Translations under genes and position numbers: made by a program
Source of the DNA: Nephrocerus scutellatus
Taxonomy: Eukaryota; Arthropoda; Insecta; Diptera; Pipunculidae
DNA: 64,000 bases
Assembly: GCA_947095585.1 (NCBI GenBank)
Contig: OX352761.1
Location: forward strand, 53,618,019-53,682,018
Direction of reading: 5' to 3'
In this document: positions 44,150 through 55,237 of the stretch, in pieces
How the letters are laid out: every line of letters begins with the position of its first letter
Position numbering within the stretch: position 1 is the stretch's first letter
Notes under the pieces: model-generated
What the model saw: the letters and a program-made list of their open reading frames with translations, nothing else
The model's database searches: none
What the model was told of the DNA's origin: nothing

Positions 44150-44590
44150 TTTCCAAAACGAAGAAAGCTTGTTTTTTCGGGTGTGGTTTTTTATTAGGAA
44201 TTTGTCTCCAACGTTAAATGTTTTATTGTTTGTTAATTGCCGTAGTGCTTTTTAGAATTTTCCTTTTTGTTTTGCAATATGTTCTTAGCGGCCTGGTAAC
44301 CATGCTGTAAACGGGTTTTATCTCGATAGCGTAGTTATCGTAATTATATGATGTTTGCGGACTTCTGTTAATGGAATTTAATATCCGTGCAGGAAATCTA
44401 TAAACAATTCAAATGGACTAAACGTAACGTAACGTAACGTAAACGCAATGTAGTGATATAAACAAACATTGAGTATGGTAGCCAAGTGTCCCATGAAAAC
44501 TGGTCATTGTAATAATGTCTAAGATATTCGGCTAGCTATCAATGAATTCATTCTACAGCTCCGTACGTTCGGGGATGATATGGAGATATG
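44150..44590 (-). pseudogene. Gypsy-type integrase C-terminal part
   Basis: Minus-strand reading, in several frames: TMTSFHGTLGYHTQ, SPFELFIDF, then ALRQLTNNKTFNVGDKFLIK and NHTRKNKLSSFWKGRY, the C-terminal integrase domain (NVGD.V..K...R.NKL...W.GPY). It lies upstream (on the minus strand) of the LTR at 43461, so it and the LTR probably belong to one element. The second copy is at about 47885-48325. Confidence 0.6.
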
Positions 44591-44599
44591 CTCTGCATC

Positions 44600-44812
44600 T
44601 TTTTGATTTAAAGAATTTTACATAAATAACAATAATATTCGGCGAATTGAGAAGCTTTCCGTGACAAGTGTTTACTCTCGGAACGTTTGTCACCCATTCC
44701 CGAGAGATGGGACACCGTGAAAAAAAAACACTTTTGGTGTTACTGGGATTCGAACCACGAACCTCCTGCTAAGTACCCATGTGCATTTCCACTGAGCCAT
44801 GGCGCCCACGAT
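44600..44812 (-). mobile_element. tRNA-derived SINE, copy 1
   Basis: The minus strand contains an RNA polymerase III A box TGGCTCAGTGG (44789-44799 complement) and a B box GGTTCGAATCC (44746-44756 complement), 32 bases apart, inside a tRNA-like head (44735-44809). The head cannot close an acceptor stem and runs on into unrelated sequence with an A-rich spot (44720-44729), so it is a SINE and not a tRNA gene. The 3' limit near 44600 is uncertain. No poly(A) end is clear. Confidence 0.7.
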
Positions 44813-44944
44813 CCATGATATATACCTGTTTTAAAATCAAAATATATACTGAGAGACACTGAAATGCAGAAATTAGCATAAACGTAAAGAAAAGTTTCAA
44901 CATCTTTAAATAAATAAAGTGAAAAATTTTGTGATATAACTTTT

Positions 44945-45245
44945 ATTACAAAAAAAGGATGAGCGTGTAACTTTTACGCGCGGTTAAAGTTAAACTTCTT
45001 TGACGTAGTGGCCGACATTACGATTAAATTAAAATTAAAGGCAAAAATAGCCTTACATACCAAATTTGATTCGAATCGCTTGAGAAATGGCTTGGCCAGA
45101 TCATAGAATTTCCATTGTAGCAAATCTTATAGTCGTATCTTAGCATACCGAATTTCATACGAATCACTTGAGAAATGGCTTGGTCCACAAAATTCTAGAC
45201 CCTATTGGCCAGATCTCAGAATTTCCATTGCACCAAATCTCATTT
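44945..45245. repeat. Dispersed minisatellite-bearing repeat, copy
   Basis: Contains cgtgtaacttttacgcgcgg and two units of the 'gagaaatggcttgg ... tatagtcg ... tttcatacgaatc' repeat also found at 32961-33540 and 53990-54270. Confidence 0.75.
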
Positions 45246-45485
45246 CCCGCGCGCAATCTTTTCATGACCTCGGCATTTTGTGCTACTGGGAGCTAAATTT
45301 CCGTTCTCATACTGATGAAATAATTCTTAAAGCTAACTCATCACTTGTCTTTATCAAACGGTGGTCCAAAGAATTTTCCAACACTTATGTGACTAGATCC
45401 CTCTACATCAGTTTTGTCCGTCCCCTCCTCGAGTACGCTAGTCAAGCATGGTCCCCCTATCATCAAAATTCATGTGTCTAGAATC
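45246..45485 (+). pseudogene. Non-LTR RT C-terminal fragment, copy 1
   Basis: Encodes LNFRSHTDEIILKANSSLVF, IKRWSKEFSN and VRPLLEYASQAWSPYHQ. This is the region after the RT core in Jockey/CR1-like elements (SH...I..KA...L..I.R, then Y...VRP.LEYAS.VW.P). It is joined at about 45485 to antisense BEL pol. Second copy at 48981-49220. Confidence 0.75.
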
Positions 45486-46165
45486 GAGAGCGACCAACGT
45501 CGTCCATTTTTCACATCTGGAAAGCATTCCGTTTGAATCAGGTGAACAATACATCCTAAACCCCCTTCGACGTCTTGGTTATTCAGAGGTCCGGATATTC
45601 GTTCATTTTTCTTCTTGCGGATATTGTTAACAAATCTGCTTACATGTGCCATTACTCTTGTTAATTTATGGTAGTTATTGATATATTTCATTCTTAAGAA
45701 ACGATTGTCTTCGGTTGCAGGTATAGCCATCAAAGTCGCACCCCTTTTATATTCGCAGTCTTGATGTTCATGATGTAGTGGCAACGTTGTAGTAAGCCAC
45801 GGAGACTTCAGAGATCGTAGCATTTGTGGTCCATGAAACCACAACTCGCATGTTACCAGAGCTGCAGGCATTCTTCCTCGAGAAACGACATCGGCTGGAT
45901 TTTGTGTCGACTCAATGTGATACCATTGCTGTGGATTCGTCAACTCCTGAATTTGGGAAACTCTATTTGCCACAAAGGATTTCAAATTAGATGGAGACGC
46001 TTGCAACCAATGGAGGACAATTGTTGAGTCCGTCCAATAGATGATATCGCTTATAGGAAAGTTCAGAATTGGTCGAATTTGTGATATCAACTGCGCTAAC
46101 AGCAATGCCGCACACAGTTCCAGGCGTGGTATTGTTGATTTTTGTAGTGGTGCTACCCTTGATTT
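45486..46165 (-). pseudogene. BEL/Pao pol fragment in duplication copy 1
   Basis: Duplicate of 49221-49900: RNase H end and the spacer before integrase (DIIYWTDSTIVLHWLQASPS, VADVVSRG-type NPADVVSRGRMPAALVTCEL). It is cut at 46165 by the duplication junction, so its RT part is absent. Confidence 0.85.
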
Positions 46166-46181
46166 TCATAATTTCATATTT

Positions 46182-49100
46182 TGTGTTGTAGAGAAGAACC
46201 ACTTGTTATGTGTGGATAGCTTTAACCATATGGTTGGAATGTTTGCTTGTTTTATTTCAAATTAAGATGGCAAAACTTCGGATCTTCGTAAGAATTCTAT
46301 TTCACAAGTGGAATGTTTTGAATTTGAATTAAATAACGAGTGTATGATTGGACATAAAACTTATTTTTCGGGGTTTTACAGTTCTTTAAATCATTTGCAT
46401 TCGCATTCTTTGTTATAATTTATGAGCAAGTATTCTTTCTTCTTTTCTTCGGTACTTATACTAGTTTACAGGTTTCTGGTATACTTAAACTAAAATAACT
46501 ATATATATTTATATACGGATGTTTGCCTATGTAGGGGTTTGGCGTCAAATTTGTAATGGTCCCTGTTCGGGCGCCAAATTTGTAATGATGTTTGCCTATG
46601 TAGGGGTTTGGCAATTCCAATTCCCTGAAGTTCTCAACGAGAGACGACCTCGAGGAAGAAAAGGCGATTGCATCAACCTATTTCTCCCTCCTACGTATCT
46701 TGTTGACTGAGGCTGGCTATAGTAAAATGCCTTATTGATAAACAGTGGTTCTAACGACGAAAAGGCGATTGAATCAACCAATTTCGTATTAGACCACGAG
46801 GAAGTTCGGCAGAAAAATGACCTCAATGATGAAAAGGCGATTGCATCAACTTATTTCGCATTGACCGCATTGCCTGTCGAATTTCAGCCAATTTGCAGTA
46901 TATCAACAAGAAAAGGCGATTGAATCAACTAATTGCTTCTTAACGCACTACAAAAGTTGTTTATATATATGGGTTCAGTAGACGATTACTGTTCCCTTTC
47001 AAAACTGGTGTTCGTGTATAACGCGGAGAGGCGTATACCTGGCGGGTATTGTGCATTTCTCTCTCGTTCGTGTAGAACGCGGAGAGATGTATACCTAGGT
47101 TGGTATTGTGAATTTCTCTCTGCTTGCTTTGGATTTTCGGTCCCTATGTCTTTGGTTAAAAGTAAAACCTTGTTGAGAATTATAAGGTTGTTTACAATCA
47201 ATAAATAATTTCCAATAAATATTGGCTAATTATTTCTGGTTTTGAATCGGCGGCGATATTTATGTGCTTATAACCATTTTCCCAATTGTTTATATTAATT
47301 TCAGGTCTTTTCTTTACTTTGAAGACATAGGGCCGAGTTGGTATTTTGCCACAGGCGATACATTATTTGGTAGCTTTTAAAAAAAGTCGAAGTCAGTGGT
47401 AGCGTACGAACTCGGTATCTAGCGACTTCTAGTTCGTAGTTTTCCCCTTGCGCCATTGACTAACTTGAGTAACATAGGAATATATAGCAATATCAACGCC
47501 TGGTAGTATGCCTTTTGCCTGTTAGTGTTGAATGAATTATCCTTCGGCATACTTATTACGTTGATATTATTCTTCTCAAATGGTTACCCCTGAAACTATG
47601 TTCGAAAATAATGTGGTAATTGTGCGCGTATGCATCGTATGCGCAATAGTTAACCTTATGGTTTGTGGCGTAGTTGCTGAAAGGCAACTTCGTTACAATG
47701 TAGAATGCCATATGCGGATAAAAAGATTCCCAGCTATACAAGAAAACATTATGTTTTTGTTTCTAAATTTGCATGGATGTGTATTTGTTTATGTATTTAT
47801 TTTTATATTATTATTATGTAAAATTTTGATTTTTCTATCTTTTCTGTTCTCGTCGGATATTATTTTATGCACTTAATAACGGCCTTTCCAAAACGAAGAA
47901 AGCTTGTTTTTTCGGGTGTGGTTTTTTATTAGGAATTTGTCTCCAACGTTAAATGTTTTATTGTTTGTTAATTGCCGTAGTGCTTTTTAGAATTTTCCTT
48001 TTTGTTTTGCAATATGTTCTTAGCGGCCTGGTAACCATGCTGTAAACGGGTTTTATCTCGATAGCGTAGTTATCGTAATTATATGATGTTTGCGGACTTC
48101 TGTTAATGGAATTTGTTATCCGTGCAGGAAATCTATAAACAATTCAAATGGACTAAACGTAACGTAACGTAACGTAAACGCAATGTAGTGATATAAACAA
48201 ACATTGAGTATGGTAGCCAAGTGTCCCATGAAAACTGGTCATTGTAATAATGTCTAAGATATTCGGCTAGCTATCAATGAATTCATTCTACAGCTCCGTA
48301 CGTTCGGGGATGATATGGAGATATGCTCTGCATCTTTTTGATTTAAAGAATTTTACATAAATAACAATAATATTCGGCGAATTGAGAAGCTTTCCGTGAC
48401 AAGTGTTTACTCTCGGAACGTTTGTCACCCATTCCCGAGAGATGGGACACCGTGAAAAAAAAACACTTTTGGTGTTACTGGGATTCGAACCACGAACCTC
48501 CTGCTAAGTACCCATGTGCATTTCCACTGAGCCATGGCGCCCACGATCCATGATATATACCTGTTTTAAAATCAAAATATATACTGAGAGACACTGAAAT
48601 GCAGAAATTAGCATAAACGTAAAGAAAAGTTTCAACATCTTTAAATAAATAAAGTGAAAAATTTTGTGATATAACTTTTATTACAAAAAAAGGATGAGCG
48701 TGTAACTTTTACGCGCGGTTAAAGTTAAACTTCTTTGACGTAGTGGCCGACATTACGATTAAATTAAAATTAAAGGCAAAAATAGCCTTACATACCAAAT
48801 TTGATTCGAATCGCTTGAGAAATGGCTTGGCCAGATCATAGAATTTCCATTGTAGCAAATCTTATAGTCGTATCTTAGCATACCGAATTTCATACGAATC
48901 ACTTGAGAAATGGCTTGGTCCACAAAATTCTAGACCCTATTGGCCAGATCTCAGAATTTCCATTGCACCAAATCTCATTTCCCGCGCGCAATCTTTTCAT
49001 GACCTCGGCATTTTGTGCTACTGGGAGCTAAATTTCCGTTCTCATACTGATGAAATAATTCTTAAAGCTAACTCATCACTTGTCTTTATCAAACGGTGGT

Positions 49101-49204
49101 CCAAAGAATTTTCCAACACTTATGTGACTAGATCCCTCTACATCAGTTTTGTCCGTCCCCTCCTCGAGTACGCTAGTCAAGCATGGTCCCCCTATCATCA
49201 AAAT
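46182..49204. mobile_element. Copy 2 of the duplicated LTR-element/SINE/LINE block
   Basis: Repeats in order the items of copy 1: env-like remnant and spacer (46182-46558), tRNA-Lys primer site (46559-46576), LTR (46581-47196, here a single unit), spacer, integrase tail (47885-48325, minus), SINE, minisatellite repeat (48680-48980) and non-LTR RT fragment (48981-49220, plus). Lesions are shared with copy 1, so decay preceded duplication. Confidence 0.85.
48335..48547 (-). mobile_element. tRNA-derived SINE, copy 2
   Basis: Same sequence as 44600-44812, with B box at 48481-48491 and A box at 48524-48534 (both on the minus strand). It arose by segmental duplication and not by independent retrotransposition. 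Confidence 0.7.
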
Positions 49205-51979
49205 TCATGTGTCTAGAATCGAGAGCGACCAACGTCGTCCATTTTTCACATCTGGAAAGCATTCCGTTTGAATCAGGTGAACAATACATCCTAAACCCCC
49301 TTCGACGTCTTGGTTATTCAGAGGTCCGGATATTCGTTCATTTTTCTTCTTGCGGATATTGTTAACAAATCTGCTTACATGTGCCATTACTCTTGTTAAT
49401 TTATGGTAGTTATTGATATATTTCATTCTTAAGAAACGATTGTCTTCGGTTGCAGGTATAGCCATCAAAGTCGCACCCCTTTTATATTCGCAGTCTTGAT
49501 GTTCATGATGTAGTGGCAACGTTGTAGTAAGCCACGGAGACTTCAGAGATCGTAGCATTTGTGGTCCATGAAACCACAACTCGCATGTTACCAGAGCTGC
49601 AGGCATTCTTCCTCGAGAAACGACATCGGCTGGATTTTGTGTCGACTCAATGTGATACCATTGCTGTGGATTCGTCAACTCCTGAATTTGGGAAACTCTA
49701 TTTGCCACAAAGGATTTCAAATTAGATGGAGACGCTTGCAACCAATGGAGGACAATTGTTGAGTCCGTCCAATAGATGATATCGCTTATAGGAAAGTTCA
49801 GAATTGGTCGAATTTGTGATATCAACTGCGCTAACAGCAATGCCGCACACAGTTCCAGGCGTGGTATTGTTGATTTTTGTAGTGGTGCTACCCTTGATTT
49901 GGAGCACAAGAGTTGCACAAGGAACTGTCCGTTCGGTTGTGCACATCTGGTGTAGATTACTGCGCCAAATACAGTTTCGCTGGCATCTGCAAAACCATGC
50001 AGTTCGATTTCACCGGTCGTCACACTATCTCCAAATAAGAAGCGTGGGATAGAAATTTGATTCAGATCACATAGATTTGATCTAAACGTTTGCCAATAAG
50101 TATGGTAATTCATGGAAAGACTCTCATCCCAATCCAGTTTAAGCTGCCACAGTCTTTGCATAAACAGTTTGCCCAACACCACAACGGGGGACACTAATCC
50201 CAGCGGATCAAACAAACGTGCAATTTCAGAGATGACGATCCGTTTCGTCAATTTAGTTTTGTTGGAGAACTGCTGCACGCGAAATTGAAAAACATCCTTC
50301 TGGGGTTGCCAAAAAATACCCAACGTCTTAATGTAGTCCTCATTGTCAAACTGCATTAATTGTTCTCGATGTTCTAGCGGGATATCAGCAATAATGTCTG
50401 GGGAATTGGAGCACCATTTTCGTAATTCCATTCCACACGTAGAAAACACCTTGATGATCGAAGTCTTTAATTCATTGGCTTCCGTAATGGAGTTGGACCC
50501 AGTTAGCATGTCATCAACATACATGTCATGTCGGATTGCGTCGCTAGCAGCAGGAGAACTATTTTGATTATCGATTGCGCATTGTATTAGGCAACGGGTG
50601 GCAAGAAACGGTGCCGCCGATGTACACTACGTCACTGTTTTCAGGCGGTAGATTTGTAAAGATTCATTGGGATTATTGCGCCAGTAGATCATCTGATAGT
50701 TGGAGTCTTCTTTATGTACTAGTATCTGACGATACATCTTCGAAACGTCTGTGCTGAATGCATATCTGTATGACCTAAAACGGCAAAGAACAGATACAAG
50801 ATCATTTTGGACAACCGGTCCCACCATCAAAATGTCATTCAAAGAATATCCGCTGCTCGTCCTTGCCGAGCCGTCAAAGACAACTCGCAATCTTGTAGTT
50901 GAACTGTCTGGTTTAAGTACGCAGTGATGAGGAAGATAGTAATTGGAAGCAGGAATTTCATCATCTGGTACTCGCTCCAGGTGCCCACGTGCTACGTAGT
51001 CGTCAATAAATGACTGATACGCAGTTTTCAGTACGTTGTTTTGACATAGCCTATTTTCCAAGTTGTAAAATCGTCGCATGGCCATTGTTGAAGAGTCGCC
51101 CAGGATTGTTGGTTGATGAATGAACGGCAATTTCACTGCGTAACGACCAGTTGGGTCTCGTGTAACATGTTCGACAAAGTGTTTATCACAGGGGTGATCT
51201 TTAGTAGTAAACAGTTTGGAGCCTTCTCCAATTGTGTCTAGTTTCCAAAACCTTTCAATGTCTTGATCTAGGGTAGGAATGGACGATATTAACAGAGCTT
51301 CTTGTATTCTAATGTCTGACGTGGTGCGTGGGAAACGTCCTAATACAATCCAACCCAGCACCGTGTTTTGGAGACAAGGTAAATTGTCGCCTAATTTAAT
51401 TTGCCCAATCTTGAACAAATCGAAGAAAATTTCAGCTCCAAGTAATAGGTCAATGTTTTGTGAACTGGCAAATGTTGGATCTGCAAGTCGTAGATTTCTT
51501 AGAATGGCCCAGCCATTGTATTTATTGCCATTGATGGTGTAATATTCGTAATAGTGGGTAGTACAAATATCTCAAGATCAGTAGCGAAGTTCGTTGACAT
51601 TGATCTAATTGTAATGCATCCACTTAAAGAGGATTGTATAGATGAAGAACCAATACCACCAATTTCCGCAGACACCCTGTCGAGTGGAAGTCGCAGTTTT
51701 GAAGCAAATGATTTGCTCATAAAATTCAGTTGCGACCCTGAATCTAGCAATGCACGTCCGACAATAGGCTGATTACAATTGTTCAACACTCTCACCAAGG
51801 CGGTAGCCAGAAGCACATTCGTAGGTCCTTTCTTATTTTCAGTGGATGTTAGCGTATTAGCATTGGAAGACGTTGAAAAATCTAAAGCGGAGTTAGTCAA
51901 AACTTCACCTTCACTGCATGGGTTTTCCGATGTGTTGGAAGTGCTAGTTCTCACGTGCAACAAAGTGTGGTGCCTAAGC
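49205..51979 (-). pseudogene. BEL/Pao pol: protease, RT, RNase H
   Basis: Minus strand. Protease (51963-51499) with active site GRALLDSGSQLNFMSKSFAS. A frame change near 51510 leads to LADPTFASSQNIDLLLGAE. RT from about 51200 (YYLPHHCVLKPDSSTTRLRV, VFDGSARTSSGYSLNDILM, FSTDVSKMYRQI). A nonsense TAG lies near 50627 in the conserved VTYGT-type motif. The active site MYVDDMLTGS is at about 50520 (YVDD, intact). RNase H (IELHGFADASETVFGAVIYT, YWTDSTIVLHWL, NPADVVSRG) follows, then the pre-integrase spacer. The element is cut at about 49221 by a non-LTR fragment, so integrase is missing. Lesions: one frameshift, one or two stops and the 3' truncation. Confidence 0.9.
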
Positions 51980-51981
51980 TG

Positions 51982-53142
51982 TCAAATCTTGCATGCATCT
52001 TGTAGTGTACACTTATGTACAAAATGGCTTGGTTTGAGACAATTAAAACAGAGACCTAAATTTTTTATTTGTTCACGTCGGTCTCTGATTGACATCTTAA
52101 GAAATGTAAAACAACGAAAGATGGAATGTGACTGTTTTTTGCATAATTCACAATAGTAATTATTTGAGTTTGCGTGAAATGAAGTCGATGAACTGTGAAA
52201 TCTCTGTGCCCTTGTTTGCATGTGAGTTGGCGTAGCTGATGAAGTTTTTACATGTGCAGAAGAATTTGTAGGGTTTGTACGTAGAAGTTCTAATCTTGCA
52301 CATCGCCGTTTAATGAAATGGGAAATATCGTTGTAGGTTGCGATTTTGTCCAAAGGAGCAGCTTCACACCATTTCTCCCTTGTTTCACTATCAAACTTGC
52401 TGGAGATCAAGAACACAATTAAATCATCCCATTGATCGGTTGGTCGATTGAGAGTACGAAGAGATCGCAAGTGAGAATTGAAACCATCGAGTAGTTCCAT
52501 CAATCGACGTGGACAGGGTTTGTCTAAAGCCTTGACATTGAACAGCCATTTGATATGGTGCTCACAGATACGGTGAGGTTGATTGAACCGTTCTCTCAAT
52601 ATCTTTCTAACAACTTCATAATTCGCCTCGGTGAAGTCCAATGATTCTATGGCTTGGAGTGCAGCGTCTCTAACAGAGTGCTTGAGATACTGATATTTTG
52701 CGGTCACACTCAACGCTGGATTTGAGTGGACCAGAGTATCAAAACATTCGATGAATTCTGACCATTTCATAATGTCACCGGAAAATGTGGTCAGTGCAAT
52801 TTCTGGTAGTTTTGCGCTCAAACTAGGTAATTGTTTGATGTCGCCATTCTTGGGAGCGCGATGAAAGGACAATTCCTCCAACTTGCCTTCAAGCACAGGA
52901 CGAACAGAGAAGTACAGATTTTCTACGGTTATTCGATTAGCCGCAGCATCAACGTCGTCCTCATTCTCTAGGACGCGTTGGTTTCCCTTGTAGACTTCGC
53001 AATTTGTGGTTACATCATCTAACCAAAGGCGCACTTGTGCAAATGTGGCTTCTCCAAGTGAATCTGTGATCCACGTGGAATGACGCTGAAGTGAGGTTAT
53101 GTATGCTGCGATACCATTTTTTGCCCTTTTTAGCTGAGCCAT
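51982..53142 (-). CDS. BEL/Pao gag
   Basis: A 386-residue open frame from ATG 53142 (MAQLKRAKNGIAAYI). It has the long helical N-terminus of BEL gag, a capsid-type core (LPEIALTTFSGDIMKWSEFI, KYQYLKHSVRDAALQAIESL) and zinc knuckles near the end (CELCKKQSHSIFRC and CFNCLKPSHFVHKC). The stop at 51979-51981 is TGA where a Cys codon of the next knuckle (CKIC) is expected, and the same frame continues into protease. The normal gene was thus probably one gag-pol frame, and this stop is a point mutation. It acts as the structural protein of the virus-like particle. Confidence 0.85.
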   Translation of the reverse strand: MAQLKRAKNGIAAYITSLQRHSTWITDSLGEATFAQVRLWLDDVTTNCEVYKGNQRVLENEDDVDAAANRITVENLYFSVRPVLEGKLEELSFHRAPKNGDIKQLPSLSAKLPEIALTTFSGDIMKWSEFIECFDTLVHSNPALSVTAKYQYLKHSVRDAALQAIESLDFTEANYEVVRKILRERFNQPHRICEHHIKWLFNVKALDKPCPRRLMELLDGFNSHLRSLRTLNRPTDQWDDLIVFLISSKFDSETREKWCEAAPLDKIATYNDISHFIKRRCARLELLRTNPTNSSAHVKTSSATPTHMQTRAQRFHSSSTSFHANSNNYYCELCKKQSHSIFRCFTFLKMSIRDRREQIKNLGLCFNCLKPSHFVHKCTLQDACKI

Positions 53143-53172
53143 AGTACAATATTAAATTAATTGGGATAAGCG

Positions 53173-53981
53173 TATCCCACTTCTGACACCAATGTTTATT
53201 TCGAGAGCAAGTGTTTTTGCTTCGACCGCCTTTGTATGATAAAATGGATGAATAAATACCTTGTGTATCAACTGCAGCTGCAATGCCACCGATGCCGGCA
53301 GTGAAAATCCACGGCAATAAACACACTACAAAATTAGGCAAACACAACCTTTTATATCAATAGAGCACCAGGCTCTGAATGCAACAATTTTATTTTTCCT
53401 TTTATTTGTAGTTAAAATTATAAATTATTCGTGGACACGTATAATATTAATTTGTAAATTGTACAAACAAAAAAGTCCAAGCTAGAGATTGTGACCAAAA
53501 TTTTTCTTTTTCACACACAATGCAATTCGTTGTGAAGTTGTGACAGACGAAAAAATGAAACGCATGCCAAAGTAGAACGAGTTTTTTTAGGTTTGTTTGT
53601 TTCGGTTTCATCTCATCTCATCATTTAGTTTATTTAAGTTTAGTTTATTTAAGTTTGCGTGTTCAGTCTCCTAATAGGCTTCGTCGACTACGCGTCTTTA
53701 TATATCTCAATTTTTTTTAACCACTTACCCCCGTAATCTACGTTACTCACTTCTATTCTATCAACCGACACACGGCACCATGTACGGCTCTAACGAACCA
53801 ATTTCCCGTATGCTGCGAAAGGTTAACTTAAACCTCAGTGTTTTGATTTTAACTGCAGCACTCCCGGCCCTAAACTTGATCTCCTTCACCGTTCCCCCTA
53901 TCTTAAAGTATTGTCTTAGTTATAAGTAAATGCTATGAAATAGATGCTCTTAGTTTTAGTTTTAGTATTAGCTTGTAAACA
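53173..53981 (-). repeat. BEL/Pao 5' LTR and primer site
   Basis: Upstream of gag on the minus strand, ttggtgtcagaagtgggata (about 53173-53192) is a BEL-type primer-site sequence. It is preceded by an LTR ending AATAAACA (plus-strand tgtttatt at 53193). The proposed LTR start, TGTTTACAAGC on the minus strand, puts the right edge at 53981 (789 bp). No 3' LTR is left to verify it. Confidence 0.6.
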
Positions 53982-53989
53982 ATCTCTTG

Positions 53990-54270
53990 TGGAACAAGTC
54001 TCATAGTCGCATCTTCGTCCTACATAACGAATTTCATACGAATCGCTTCAGCAAAAGCTTGGTCCACAAAATTCCAGACCCTAGTAGCCAGATCACAGAA
54101 TTTCCGTTGGAACAGGTCTCATAGTCGCATTTTAGTTCTACGTATCGAATTTCATACGAATCGCTTGAGAAAAAACTTGGTCCACAAAATTCCAGACCCT
54201 ATTGACCAGATCACAGAATTTCCATTGGAACAAGTCTCATAGTCGCATTTGAGTCCTACATACCGAATTT
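53990..54270. repeat. Dispersed minisatellite-bearing repeat, copy
   Basis: Two to three units of about 120 bp (ggaacaagtctcatagtcgc, cgaatttcatacgaatcgct, cttggtccacaaaattccag, accctattgaccagatcaca) of the same family as 33090-33540. Confidence 0.8.
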
Positions 54271-54344
54271 CTTACTTACGCCCTCAAAACTACGAGCCCA
54301 TCAACATCCCACTCATAATCCTCTTTAAATTCTCTCAAGACCAC

Positions 54345-54432
54345 CTCCAGACCCAGCTGAAGGCCCAATCATGACTCACCTCAAGACCTACCTCAAGACC
54401 CACCTCAAGACCCACCTGAAGACCACCAAAAG
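54345..54432. repeat. 12-bp simple tandem repeat
   Basis: 'ctcaagacccac' and variants (cctgaagaccac) repeat about six times. Noncoding; adjacent sequence to 54540 shows nothing else. Confidence 0.7.
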
Positions 54433-54544
54433 ACCCCCGAAAAGTCATCCCCCAAAAACACGTACAAGACGTACAGATTTGTAATGAAAAAAGCGTGACA
54501 GAATGACATATATACCGGCAGAAAAACACAGGCATGTTAATATA

Positions 54545-55023
54545 AAAGTATTTCTAATAATTTAAAAAAAAAATTATATGGGTACCCCTCGGACCTCAGT
54601 ACCCGTTCACTACAAACATTTTGCAAATTTATTTGTTATCCGGAGATACATATGTTAATTTTTTAATTTTTAAATGTTTAATTAAATTTATATAGGCTCC
54701 AAATTTTAATAGAATGTGTTGTATCCGGAAATACACATATGTAAAAAAATTTCAATAAAATTGGTCTTTGGGAAGTGGGTTAAAAATTGATCGCAAGATT
54801 CCACTACAGACCGACCGGACGATCGACCGACCAAACGATCGACCGACCGAACGATCGACCGACCGACAGACGTGTCACGGGCAAGCGAAGCTAATATAGA
54901 GAATTAAAAAATCGATATGTGTATGTGGACAAACATATGTGTATGTTATCTATGGACACCAAAACGGCTGGACCAATTTTGATGAAATTTTCAGACAATC
55001 TTCAAATTAACCCTTCTTCAGAT
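54545..55023. repeat. Dispersed noncoding repeats
   Basis: 54570-54790 matches the repeat at 60-260 (cccctcggacctcag, gggaagtgggttaaaaatt). A (gatcgaccgaccgaac)-type tandem lies at about 54815-54870. From 54905 a different common insect repeat begins (aaacggctggaccaattttg). It is interrupted at 55024 by element G3 and resumes after 58514 (attttggtagcgatcggatc). Confidence 0.6.
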
Positions 55024-55237
55024 TGTAACGTTGTTTGTTCGGGTGACGGTCGCCGGTCGCCCAGTGCTCGTTCTCTCCTTTTTGTTACTAATTAATTGTT
55101 TTTGGTTTCTTTGTTTAAATTAATTTTCTTTATCTTTTTCAATATATCGACTTATTACTAAGGTTACAATCGGCAGTGTACTATAGCTTAGGATGAGCGC
55201 GTGGGGGGTTCGTAATGAACTGCTCGGCTCGACTTTC

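Larger units (their letters stand above)
41915..49897. repeat. Tandem segmental duplication, 4.27 kb + 3.73 kb
   Basis: The block starting with ttttgtgttgtagagaagaa at about 41922 recurs at about 46182. Matching landmarks are offset by 4272 bp on the left (42247 and 46519) and 3735 bp on the right (43821 and 47556; 45278 and 49013). The difference of 537 bp is the extra internal repeat in copy 1. The copies differ at only a handful of bases that I could find. Copy 1 ends at about 46165 inside BEL pol, where copy 2 continues into the rest of the element. Confidence 0.92.

Noticed and set aside
44735..44809. Possible functional tRNA gene on the minus strand
   Set aside because: A and B boxes are good but the acceptor stem does not pair and the sequence is repeated in a duplicated TE block; better read as a tRNA-derived SINE head.
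53600..53720. Host gene promoter near the BEL LTR
   Set aside because: The TATA-like and repeat words fit an LTR; no host exon is seen on either side.
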